Source of the DNA: Thermoflexales bacterium
GTDB lineage: Bacteria > Chloroflexota > Anaerolineae > S140-20
NCBI GenBank assembly: GCA_015484715.1
Contig: WFUY01000446.1
Location: 1 to 10,781 of the forward strand
Direction of reading: 5' to 3'
DNA: 10,781 nt
The notes under the pieces were generated by a model. The model saw nothing but the letters and a program-made list of their open reading frames with translations. It searched no databases and was not told the DNA's origin. Below are positions 1 to 6,388 of this stretch, in pieces. The position numbers were made by a program, and so were the translations under genes. Every line of letters starts with the position of its first letter. Position 1 is the first letter of the stretch.

Positions 1-1106
1 CCTCGGTTCACGGCGGCCAGGGCGATCCGCTCGTCCGGGGGGATCTGAGCGGCGACAGGGTGTTTGATGCTCTCCTCGATGTCGGATGCGGAGATCCCGG
101 AGCGCCGGTCCTGTTTGTTGAGCACGAGCATCGTCTTTTCCGGGGGGTAGTCCAGCACTTCGGTAACTTCGAAGAAGATGCGGGCGTCTTTGAGGGCTGC
201 GATGTCGGGGGTGGCTGGCAGAACGATGCGGTCGGCGGCGTCCAGCACGACCAACGTCATATCGCTGAGCGCGGAACCGGTGTCCACAACCACGTAATCG
301 TACCGCTCTTTAAGAGTTGTCAAGATGCGCTTCATATGTTCGGGCAGCACCAGATCGGCCATCTCAGGACGAGGGGGGGCCAAGAGTGCCCGAAGGCCTG
401 AAGAGTGGGGCGTCAGGACCGTTTCCAGCATATCGTAGTCCATCTCTTCGATCTGAGGGGCCAGGTCTGCGATGCTGTGGGTCGCCTGGAGGTTCAGCAT
501 CACAGCTACGTCGCCGAATTGGAGGTTGGCGTCCACCAGGGCCACCTTGTCATCCGGGTCCTGAATCAGCCCGATGGCCAAGTTGACGGCGATGGTCGTG
601 CATCCCACGCCACCCTTGGGGGAGAAGACGGCGATAAGCTTCCCCTGAGGGGGCGGTGGGGCGGCGACGGTCGCTGTGGGGATGGTCATCGCAGGCTGGG
701 CAGGCGGCAGGATGGCGCGCCGGCTCTTGCCCATCTCGTAAACCCGGCGGATGGTCGTGACCAGTTCGTCGCCCGTAAAGGGCTTGGTCAGGAAGTCACG
801 GGCACCGGCCAGCATCGAGCGCCGTAGGTAGTCGGCCTCGCTCTGAACGGACATCATAATGATCTGAGCGGTGGGGACCTCCTGGACGATCGCCTCGCTG
901 GCCGTGATGCCGTCTATGCCGGGCATATTGATGTCCATCAGGACGATGTCCGGCTGATACTCTTTGGCGAAGGCGATGCCCTCCTCTCCGCTGGAGGCTG
1001 CCGCGACCACCTCGATGTCGCTCTCGAAGTAGAGTAGCTTGCGCAGATTCTCCCGGGTCTCGGGAATGTCATCCACAATCAGGACTCGGATCTTTTCCTC
1101 AGCCAT
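1..1106 (-). CDS. cpaE: CpaE/TadZ-like Tad pilus localisation protein: receiver domain fused to ParA/MinD-type ATPase (3' end cut by window edge)
   Basis: About 368 codons are visible and the frame stays open to the left edge, so only the C-terminus is missing. Residues 1-125 form a CheY-like receiver domain with the complete phosphorylation set: acidic pair D12/D13, phosphoacceptor D58 in LMDINMPG, S86 and K108 (LTKP). A Pro/Ala-rich linker (about 130-154) leads to a MinD/ParA-type ATPase. It has a deviant Walker A SPKGGVGCTT in which signature lysine K164 is kept but the usual P-loop lysine is C169, then VDANLQFGD (D192) and Walker B VVVDTG (D275). In the Tad family CpaE/TadZ places the pilus machine at a cell site and is a cytoplasmic, membrane-associated partner of the CpaF ATPase. 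The gene follows cpaB by 52 bp, presumably in the same transcript. The ATG at 1106 is chosen because GAGG lies 6 nt upstream and the receiver fold begins at once. An orphan response regulator is excluded by the ATPase half. Confidence 0.93.
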   Translation of the reverse strand, partial: MAEEKIRVLIVDDIPETRENLRKLLYFESDIEVVAAASSGEEGIAFAKEYQPDIVLMDINMPGIDGITASEAIVQEVPTAQIIMMSVQSEADYLRRSMLAGARDFLTKPFTGDELVTTIRRVYEMGKSRRAILPPAQPAMTIPTATVAAPPPPQGKLIAVFSPKGGVGCTTIAVNLAIGLIQDPDDKVALVDANLQFGDVAVMLNLQATHSIADLAPQIEEMDYDMLETVLTPHSSGLRALLAPPRPEMADLVLPEHMKRILTTLKERYDYVVVDTGSALSDMTLVVLDAADRIVLPATPDIAALKDARIFFEVTEVLDYPPEKTMLVLNKQDRRSGISASDIEESIKHPVAAQIPPDERIALAAVNR

Positions 1107-1132
1107 GCCGTTCCTCGCTTTTTCTCAGCCAT
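1092..1132 (-). repeat. Imperfect duplication of the cpaE start region
   Basis: The 15-mer ATGGCTGAGRAAAAG occurs twice, 26 bp apart, differing at one base. The downstream copy is the cpaE start. The upstream copy opens a different frame that would encode 17 residues and stops at TGA 1081-1079, inside cpaE. It could be a remnant of a small tandem duplication, a second ribosome entry point or chance; the sequence does not decide. Confidence 0.5.
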
Positions 1133-1158
1133 ACCATCCTCGTGCCGCTTGTAGAGGA

Positions 1159-2265
1159 TCACTGGGGAGGGACTTCTTCACCCATAGTCGGGATGTTGCT
1201 CTCGGGTACAAAGGGGCGCTCCAGGTTCTGTACGGGAGGCTGGATGCCCACGGGCAGCTTGGGAGGAAGCGCAATGTTGAAGCGTTCCATCATATATTGG
1301 AGGGTCACCGATTCTGTGGTGATCAGGCGTCCGGCATCGGCGTAGGAGCGCAGGACCAGATCAATGGAAGCGCCGGCTTCCACGGCCCACTTCAACGTCA
1401 AGGCGTCCTGGGGGTCTACGATGAGCAGGATGGGTTCGCGGGGACCCAGGAAGCGGGTCATCGTGGGCATAGGTGTCGGTTCGCCCTCTTGGGGGGGCTG
1501 CTCCGGGGGCAGGACCGGCGCCTGCTCTAGCCCTGGTTGTTGGTCGCCCACGGCGAGCACCACCGCATCCTGGACGGTGAGTTGGCTGACCAGACCCGGT
1601 CGTTGTTCCTCTCGAGGGGCCACTACCAGGGGTTGCCCAAAGGCATCTTGCTCGAAGCGGCCAAAGACACCACCGGAGGGGATCGTCTCCTGTCCCGATA
1701 CGTAAGGAGCAGCCAGGTTGGGTAGAGCGCTCTGGAAATCTTCGTCCAGGTTCACGAAGAGGAGGGAAATCAGGACATCCACGCGATCGCCGGGTTGCAG
1801 AGACCAGGCCACACTGGAGAGCAGGTCGGCCGGGAGAGCGAAGACGACTTTGCCCGGAGGCACCTGGAGAGCTAGATCGGAGCCCACAGCACCCAATTCA
1901 CCGGCCGTCTCCGTCAGCATATCTCGGACGATGGGAGAGCCACGGGGGATGTCCACCCGGGCGATCTTGCCGATGACCTCGTCCAGGCGGGTAAAGGCCG
2001 ACTCGGCCACCCAATCCTGGGGCCAGTCGGTCACCACGACATAGTTTGTCCCGGTGAGAATGCGCGTGCCTCGAGGGATGTTATTGGCCGCTACGACGAC
2101 CTTGGTCATCGAAGGGAGCACAGGAGGCGCTTCGGCTCCTTCTTCGCCTTCCGCCGGCGCCGTTGGAGAGGGAGGTTGGGGTTTGGGTCGCATAATCAGG
2201 ACCAGCCCCAAGGCAGCCACGGCTATCAGGATACCCAACAGGATCAGGAACCGACCGCGTTGCAT
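1159..2265 (-). CDS. cpaB: CpaB/RcpC-like Flp pilus assembly protein (SAF domain)
   Basis: This 368-residue protein has one N-terminal membrane anchor (about 6-25), then a Pro/Glu/Ala-rich spacer (27-50). A SAF domain follows at about 53-118 (VVVAANNIPRGTRI ... IPRGSPIVRDML), and an RcpC/CpaB domain runs to about 310 with PGDRVDVL at 158-165, VQDAVVLAVG at 231-240 and a late VEAGASIDLVLRS segment. CpaB proteins sit on the outer face of the membrane as part of the Tad pilus basal assembly and may bind peptidoglycan through the SAF fold. Two insertions make it longer than the 250-300 residues I expect: about 172-225, and a Pro/Glu-rich stretch at about 246-267. The Pro-rich tail (331-368) is probably unstructured. 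The start is supported by AGGAGG seven bases upstream of the ATG. It is the first gene after the promoter at 2425-2454 and precedes cpaE, the order typical of Tad operons. Confidence 0.92.
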   Translation of the reverse strand: MQRGRFLILLGILIAVAALGLVLIMRPKPQPPSPTAPAEGEEGAEAPPVLPSMTKVVVAANNIPRGTRILTGTNYVVVTDWPQDWVAESAFTRLDEVIGKIARVDIPRGSPIVRDMLTETAGELGAVGSDLALQVPPGKVVFALPADLLSSVAWSLQPGDRVDVLISLLFVNLDEDFQSALPNLAAPYVSGQETIPSGGVFGRFEQDAFGQPLVVAPREEQRPGLVSQLTVQDAVVLAVGDQQPGLEQAPVLPPEQPPQEGEPTPMPTMTRFLGPREPILLIVDPQDALTLKWAVEAGASIDLVLRSYADAGRLITTESVTLQYMMERFNIALPPKLPVGIQPPVQNLERPFVPESNIPTMGEEVPPQ

Positions 2266-2335
2266 CGCTTATCCTCCTCTGAATCGTGGATCCTGGTCAA
2301 TGTCATCGTCTCCAAGTTTGGTGGGAGTTGGTTTG

Positions 2336-2351
2336 CTCTGCAGAGATCTCT
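2336..2351. promoter_or_regulatory. Two overlapping 10-bp palindromes in the cpaB leader
   Basis: CTCTGCAGAG (2336-2345) and AGAGATCTCT (2342-2351) are both perfect palindromes and share four bases. They lie in the transcribed leader, about 70-85 nt upstream of the cpaB start. They could be an operator, a small RNA hairpin or chance. I see no match to a known binding site. Confidence 0.25.
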
Positions 2352-2424
2352 CCGCTCGAAAGCTGGTGCACGCTGCCTCGAGGGCTGTTTACCCCGACCA
2401 CGCCTAACAGGCTGCCCCTACCGC

Positions 2425-2454
2425 ATAATATACTTACTTCCAGAGAAATGTCAA
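2425..2454 (-). promoter_or_regulatory. Sigma-70-type promoter for cpaB-cpaE
   Basis: On the minus strand a perfect -35 hexamer TTGACA (2454-2449) is followed by an A/T-rich -10 region. TATATT (2432-2427) lies at 16 bp spacing and TATTAT (2430-2425) at 18 bp; each differs from TATAAT at one position. Transcription would start near 2418 and leave a leader of about 150 nt before the cpaB ATG. The AT-rich block stands out in an otherwise GC-rich region. The -35 box is separated by only three bases from the left flanking repeat of the element at 2467-2621. Confidence 0.75.
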
Positions 2455-2466
2455 GGCGGGGAAGCG

Positions 2467-2621
2467 CGGTGATTACCCACAAGGGAGCGCGAGAGTGGTC
2501 CGTAGCAGGCCGTCCACAAATTTCTCACCAATGCACGAATGAGGCGGTCCTTAATTCGTGTATTCGTGCCCCATTCGTGGACGGCTCGTCTCCCCATCTC
2601 CAAAGATATGGGTAATCACCG
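2467..2621. mobile_element. 155-bp MITE-like nested inverted-repeat element with flanking direct repeats
   Basis: The ends are a perfect 13-bp inverted repeat: CGGTGATTACCCA (2467-2479) and its reverse complement (2609-2621). Immediately outside lie GGGGAAGCG (2458-2466) and GGGGAAACG (2622-2630), direct repeats matching at 8 of 9 bases, as a target-site duplication would. Two further inverted repeats nest inside: CCGTCCACAAAT (2510-2521) with ATTCGTGGACGG (2573-2584), one mismatch, and a perfect 8-bp GCACGAAT (2533-2540) with ATTCGTGC (2562-2569). ATTCGTG occurs three times on the plus strand. No coding capacity is visible. It would be a non-autonomous transposon derivative, and its transcript could fold into a long stem. 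A structured intergenic repeat not moved by a transposase is the main alternative. Confidence 0.6.
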
Positions 2622-2631
2622 GGGGAAACGG

Positions 2632-2666
2632 CACAAGAGCGGAGAGGGGGGATCTCCGCTCTTGTG
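2632..2666 (-). terminator. Hairpin terminator after the TadG-like gene
   Basis: A perfect 14-bp inverted repeat (arms 2632-2645 and 2653-2666, CACAAGAGCGGAGA and its complement) surrounds a 7-nt loop. It begins 25 bp past the TAG stop of the vWA gene. The stem is very stable, but no T-run follows in either direction, so it is a non-canonical intrinsic terminator or an mRNA-stabilising 3' hairpin. Its position between a stop codon and an independent promoter favours termination. It lies just outside the mobile element's right flanking repeat. Confidence 0.55.
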
Positions 2667-2691
2667 TGCTCAGCCCCACAGGCGGGGGGGT

Positions 2692-4971
2692 CTATCGCAC
2701 CAGCCGCAGGAAGATGCGGTCCAGGATGTCGTCGAAGATCTGGTCCAGTTGCTCAGGTACTTCAGCAGTGTAGTAGGCACCTCCTGTCCGATCGGCCACA
2801 GCGCGGAGGAGTTGAACGTCGGCACCCGCACCCAGACCGATGGTGTAGATGATCACACTACTCGTGGCGGCCTGGTCGGCGTAGTAGATCACGCAATCCT
2901 TGGCCCGGTCTTCGTTGGTGTTTCCTGTGTTGTAGGGCCAGTAGTCCTCGGCGTAGCAGTCGGTCGGGAGGCCGTCAATCCGATTGGCCACACCATCGGT
3001 CATCAAGATCATCACGTGGGCTGCGCCGGGCCGTCCGAAGTGGGGCGGTTGGGTGGAGAGGATCTCTAGTCCTCGCCGCATGCCGTCGGCCATGTTGGTT
3101 GCTCCGCCTGCCACTGTCTCCTCCACCGCGTTCAGCACGCGGGTGTAACTGATGGGCGTTGTGTACGGGGGCACGGCTTCGTAGCAAGGACGACCCTCCT
3201 GACGGATACACTGCAGTTCACTGTAGCCACCCTGGCCCCTCCGGCTGGCCCGGGTTGCGTAGGAGACGAAGCCGACCTGATCGTAGCGGGGCTCTAGCCG
3301 CCGGATGAAGCGCTTGATCGCCTCCTTGGAAGGGCGGATGGGCAACTGATCGGTCAGCCACAGGTCGTCCTGAGCCGGGCAGAGACGGCGCAGGGGCGGA
3401 TCGTTGGGGCAGCCGCAGCGGTCGTAGTCCGGGTCTCCGGGGCGGATGTTGAAGCCATAGATCGGGTTGCAGCGATCGGCGGCCCGACCGTTGAGCCCAC
3501 CGGTCTCCCGGGGACCGATGTAGTGGTAGCTTCCACCGGCATAGTAGCGTCTCTGGCGGATAAAGGAAGGAGGGTTCCCTGTGCTTCCCGAAGGGTCGGT
3601 GGTGATGACGATCTTATCAATGGAAAAACCGGGATCGTAGAACCAGAAGTTCAGCGTGTGCGTGGTGCCGCTGTACCAGTACCGGTTGCCCAGGCGCACC
3701 CACTGCCAGGATCGGCTCCGAACCATCTCGTAGTAGACGCGATTGTCGCGGGAGAGCCTGATGGTGCCGGCGGGAGCACCATCGGTGCCCCACCGCACCC
3801 GACGGTTCCAGCTCCAGGTTCCCCCCTGCATCCGCGCCCAGAGGTAGTACCGTCCGTCCTGAGGAACCGTGAAGGTGTAGTCCAGGCGGGGAGAGGTCTG
3901 GGCATTGAACTCGGCATTGGAGAGGGGGCCTGGGCTGAAGTAGACGTTCCAGGGACCGGTATACATGTAGGCCCCTCGGTTGTCGTTGCCCGAGGCGCGG
4001 ACGGCCTCGCGGGCATCGTAGTTCCAGTCGTTGCGCCCCAGGGCCCAGTAGCGGCAGTCGGGACAACCGCTCACTGTCTCGCGGTGGTAGTCCCCAACGA
4101 TGTTAGAGTAGTGCTCCGCTTCGATTACCTTCCAGATGTATCCTCCAGACGTTGTCCAGGAAGGCTCGCTGCCCCCCTCGCAGAGCCCCAGGTCGCAAGG
4201 GTAGGGAAGTGCCCAGTGGGTTCCATCGGGATAGGTGGGGTCCTGCAGGCTGTAGCCTGGAGGGGGACCGTTGGGGTCTTCGTAGCATCCGTAGCAGATG
4301 GTGTCGAACTCCATCGAACCCGATCGGTCGAAGACAACGACCACATCCACCGTGCTGACGTTCTCGGCCTCGGCGTAAGCGGATACGGGCACGGTACTGA
4401 AGCCCACGAACTGGAGGAAGTTCATCCAGACGGGTTTGTAGGCGGTGACGCCGACCCGGGTGGCCGTGTTTAGCCGTTGCTCTTCCGGCAAGCTCTGATC
4501 CCGGGAGGATTCGGTGTCAATGATGACCGTGATCAACCGCTGGTCAATAGGGATCTGACTGACGTCGCCCACCGTTGCGCCACTGCACTGGTCCACCCGG
4601 TTGACCCACAGTTGGGCGCGGTCGCAGGCGATCTGGTTGCAGATGATCCTGCCGCCGGCCACGGTGCAGTTCACCGTGCCACTGGCGATCGGATAGCCGT
4701 TGTCGCTCAGGAACATGATCGCCCGTTCCACGGCGATATCCTCTTTGGGAAGCTCCAGAGCACCGGCCAGGGTGGCAGCATCCACCGCCCGCGCCAGGCG
4801 CACCCGTTCGATGTAGACCAATCCCAGATCAATCCCCAGCCCCACAAAGGCCAGGAGGCCGATGAGGGTGAAGATGATAATGATGAGGCTCTGACCGGAC
4901 TCCCTTTGCAGTGACCAGTACCGAGGTTGTAACCTGTTCCACACGTTCACCAGTCTTCTCAGTCTTCTCAT
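2692..4971 (-). CDS. TadG-like membrane-anchored von Willebrand A protein with an inserted carbohydrate-binding-like module
   Basis: The 759-residue product starts with a TadG/TadE-type segment: basic head, then GQSLIIIIFTL and a membrane helix (about 28-50), followed by the IERVRLARAVDAATLAGAL region usual after it. A vWA domain begins at about 208 with MIDAS motif DRSGS (D215, S217, S219). It is interrupted, and resumes at about 545 (IRPSKEAIKRFI), supplying T625 in GGATN and D659 in LMTDG. The five metal-site positions are therefore intact. Within the interruption, residues about 279-459 resemble a CBM6/CBM35/malectin-type beta sandwich: IEAEHYS near the start, FTVPQDGRYYLWARM in the middle, and THTLNFWFYD then IDKIVIT at the end. 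There are 18 cysteines, including CYGC and CPDC. Proteobacterial TadG is a pseudopilin, sometimes with vWA. Here a surface or pilus-tip adhesin is inferred. GGAGG overlapping the upstream tadE stop region supports the ATG. Last gene of its run. Confidence 0.88.
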   Translation of the reverse strand: MRRLRRLVNVWNRLQPRYWSLQRESGQSLIIIIFTLIGLLAFVGLGIDLGLVYIERVRLARAVDAATLAGALELPKEDIAVERAIMFLSDNGYPIASGTVNCTVAGGRIICNQIACDRAQLWVNRVDQCSGATVGDVSQIPIDQRLITVIIDTESSRDQSLPEEQRLNTATRVGVTAYKPVWMNFLQFVGFSTVPVSAYAEAENVSTVDVVVVFDRSGSMEFDTICYGCYEDPNGPPPGYSLQDPTYPDGTHWALPYPCDLGLCEGGSEPSWTTSGGYIWKVIEAEHYSNIVGDYHRETVSGCPDCRYWALGRNDWNYDAREAVRASGNDNRGAYMYTGPWNVYFSPGPLSNAEFNAQTSPRLDYTFTVPQDGRYYLWARMQGGTWSWNRRVRWGTDGAPAGTIRLSRDNRVYYEMVRSRSWQWVRLGNRYWYSGTTHTLNFWFYDPGFSIDKIVITTDPSGSTGNPPSFIRQRRYYAGGSYHYIGPRETGGLNGRAADRCNPIYGFNIRPGDPDYDRCGCPNDPPLRRLCPAQDDLWLTDQLPIRPSKEAIKRFIRRLEPRYDQVGFVSYATRASRRGQGGYSELQCIRQEGRPCYEAVPPYTTPISYTRVLNAVEETVAGGATNMADGMRRGLEILSTQPPHFGRPGAAHVMILMTDGVANRIDGLPTDCYAEDYWPYNTGNTNEDRAKDCVIYYADQAATSSVIIYTIGLGAGADVQLLRAVADRTGGAYYTAEVPEQLDQIFDDILDRIFLRLVR

Positions 4972-4983
4972 CGTTCGCCTCCC

Positions 4984-5697
4984 TTACCGGACCCGGGCGT
5001 CGCTGGCGAGGCGCATCAGGGTCTCCGTGTGCATGATGATGGGATCGGGGAGCAGGAAACTGACGAAGGGCAGTTGGAAGATGGGAACCTTCAGCAGTTG
5101 CTCATGGCGGTAGTACAGTTCGACGATGACCAGATCCGATGTCAGAGGAGGATACCCGTCCGCCACCCGTCTGGAGTTTATGGCCCTTAGATCACGGCAG
5201 TACCGGACGTACAAGGCAGCCGCATCAACCTGGGAGGAGACCGGGCGGGCTAGGTTTGTGCCCAGATAGGGGTCTCCGATGCTCACTGTCGTGGGATTGG
5301 CCTGGTTCGCCGCAGGCACGCAGTCCTCATCAATGGGGATGTAGGTCAGGAACCCCGCAGCGTTGGGATCTCCCTGGCTGTTGTCGAAACGGATGAAGGG
5401 ACGTCCTGACATCTCATAGCCTGCTGCTTCTGCGGCCCAGTCAAAGACCTTCAGAGCTGCATCTACGTCTACATCCGTACCGCTGAGGAACTGACCCCGC
5501 GAGGCCAGTCGTGCTCCCTCCCGGTTGGCGTTCATCACGATCAGATAGGAGCGCAGGGCGGCCCCCACTTCCACAATACTGATGAAGAGCACGACGATAA
5601 GGGGCATCACGATGGCCAGCTCGACCAGGCTCTGAGCCCGCTCGTCTCCCCATCGCTTCTTCCACCGCTGTGTCCAGGGGGACAGGAGCTTTCCCAT
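4984..5697 (-). CDS. tadE: TadE-like pseudopilin
   Basis: The product has a basic N-terminal head (about 1-19), then the TadE signature ERAQSLVELAIVMPLIVVLF with the glutamate followed by a single membrane helix (about 25-47). NANREGARLASRG follows, as in TadE_like domains. The rest (about 70-237) is an extracytoplasmic domain with two cysteines separated by about 62 residues, which could form a disulfide. TadE proteins are minor pseudopilins needed for Tad pilus assembly and can be processed by a prepilin peptidase. The length is somewhat above the usual 150-200. The start is ambiguous by one codon: GTG at 5700 or ATG at 5697, both served by AGGAGGTGA. I chose the ATG, which overlaps the upstream stop as TGATG and implies translational coupling. 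The vWA gene follows after 12 bp. Confidence 0.9.
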   Translation of the reverse strand: MGKLLSPWTQRWKKRWGDERAQSLVELAIVMPLIVVLFISIVEVGAALRSYLIVMNANREGARLASRGQFLSGTDVDVDAALKVFDWAAEAAGYEMSGRPFIRFDNSQGDPNAAGFLTYIPIDEDCVPAANQANPTTVSIGDPYLGTNLARPVSSQVDAAALYVRYCRDLRAINSRRVADGYPPLTSDLVIVELYYRHEQLLKVPIFQLPFVSFLLPDPIIMHTETLMRLASDARVR

Positions 5698-6320
5698 CAC
5701 GTCTCACCTCCTGGTGAGGCCAGCATCTCTCCAGTGCCGGCATCCACGTTCAGGATCCACTGCTCGCCTTCCCGTTGTCCCAACCCGGCGATGGTCCAGA
5801 CAGGGAGGCGATCTTGCTCCGAGGTTCCCAGGTGCAGGACCAGGGTCACCCAGACCTGTTGACTGCTCTGGCTGCCGAACCGCTGCCACCATTGGCGGAG
5901 AGCCTGCTCGCTATCCACCTTCCATGCCTCGTCGCCAATGGGGGGCGGCTTGACGGGTGAGAGAGACTCTCGCAAGAGTTGGGCCTTGTCTCCCGCTACG
6001 CTGACCACGTAGAGGTGCTGATTGGCCGGGGAGAAGAAGCGGAAGCCCCAGACCCCGGTCCTCACGATCCGCCCCCGGCTCAGCACCATCTGGCTGCTCG
6101 CCGAGACCAGGTAGAGGTCGTCGCCCTTCTGAGCCACCGCTTCCCGGGCCAGGGCATAGGCCTCCAGGGCGGTGGGCTTGATCTCAGGAGCTGCCACTGT
6201 CGTTCCTTCGAAGGTCGGCGTGATCTCATAAGGCGTTAGCGACTGGTACAGGAAGAGCCCGAAGATGACCAGGATGGTCAGGGTCAGGCCACCGATGACA
6301 ATCCATTGGCTGCGAGTCAT
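5697..6320 (-). CDS. Membrane-anchored protein with PepSY-like extracytoplasmic domain
   Basis: I do not recognise a named family with certainty. The 207-residue product has an N-terminal membrane helix (about 7-27) after a short basic head, so the rest should lie outside the membrane. The visible pattern resembles PepSY-type modules: a helix ALEAYALAREAVAQKGDD near 51-68, and near the C-terminus strands WTIAGLG and WILNVDAGTGEML, the latter like the VDAxTGEV hairpin of PepSY domains. PepSY modules are often linked to inhibition or chaperoning of secreted proteases. No catalytic motif is visible. Its place between a secreted propeller gene and tadE, with its stop overlapping the tadE ATG, suggests a helper in export or assembly of this surface system. 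A GAGAGGG sequence about eight bases upstream serves the ATG. Confidence 0.75.
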   Translation of the reverse strand: MTRSQWIVIGGLTLTILVIFGLFLYQSLTPYEITPTFEGTTVAAPEIKPTALEAYALAREAVAQKGDDLYLVSASSQMVLSRGRIVRTGVWGFRFFSPANQHLYVVSVAGDKAQLLRESLSPVKPPPIGDEAWKVDSEQALRQWWQRFGSQSSQQVWVTLVLHLGTSEQDRLPVWTIAGLGQREGEQWILNVDAGTGEMLASPGGET

Positions 6321-6340
6321 AGGTCAATCCCTCTCTCGGC

Positions 6341-6363
6341 GTTCCCCAGGGAGCCTGGAGAAC
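6341..6363 (-). other. Intercistronic hairpin
   Basis: In the 68-bp gap between the propeller gene and the PepSY-like gene, GTTCTCCAGG and CCTGGGGAAC (minus strand) form a 10-bp stem with one G-U pair and a 3-nt loop. No T-run follows, so full termination is unlikely. Partial attenuation or a processing/stability site that sets different levels of the secreted proteins and the pilus proteins is possible. Confidence 0.4.
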
Positions 6364-6388
6364 CGGAACAGACAACGGCGACCCAAGG

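Noticed and set aside
2467..2621. CRISPR-like or attachment-site reading of the ATTCGTG repeats
   Set aside because: The units are only 7 bp, unevenly spaced and embedded in nested inverted repeats; there are no uniform spacers and no tRNA or integrase nearby.
2539..3069. Plus-strand frame starting in the intergenic element and running into the vWA gene
   Set aside because: Most of it is antisense to the vWA C-terminus, and its start lies inside the inverted-repeat element. There is no plausible ribosome-binding context or domain.
3523..4473. Long plus-strand open frame opposite the vWA gene (316 codons)
   Set aside because: It lies entirely antisense to a well-supported domain protein, and its translation is rich in G, V, A and P with no recognisable domain. 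Long antisense frames are expected at this GC content.
4952..4971. Tandem 9-bp repeat at the start of the vWA gene (AGTCTTCTC twice on the plus strand)
   Set aside because: It encodes the repeated basic head RRLRRL and is only two units long; ordinary low-complexity coding sequence is enough to explain it.
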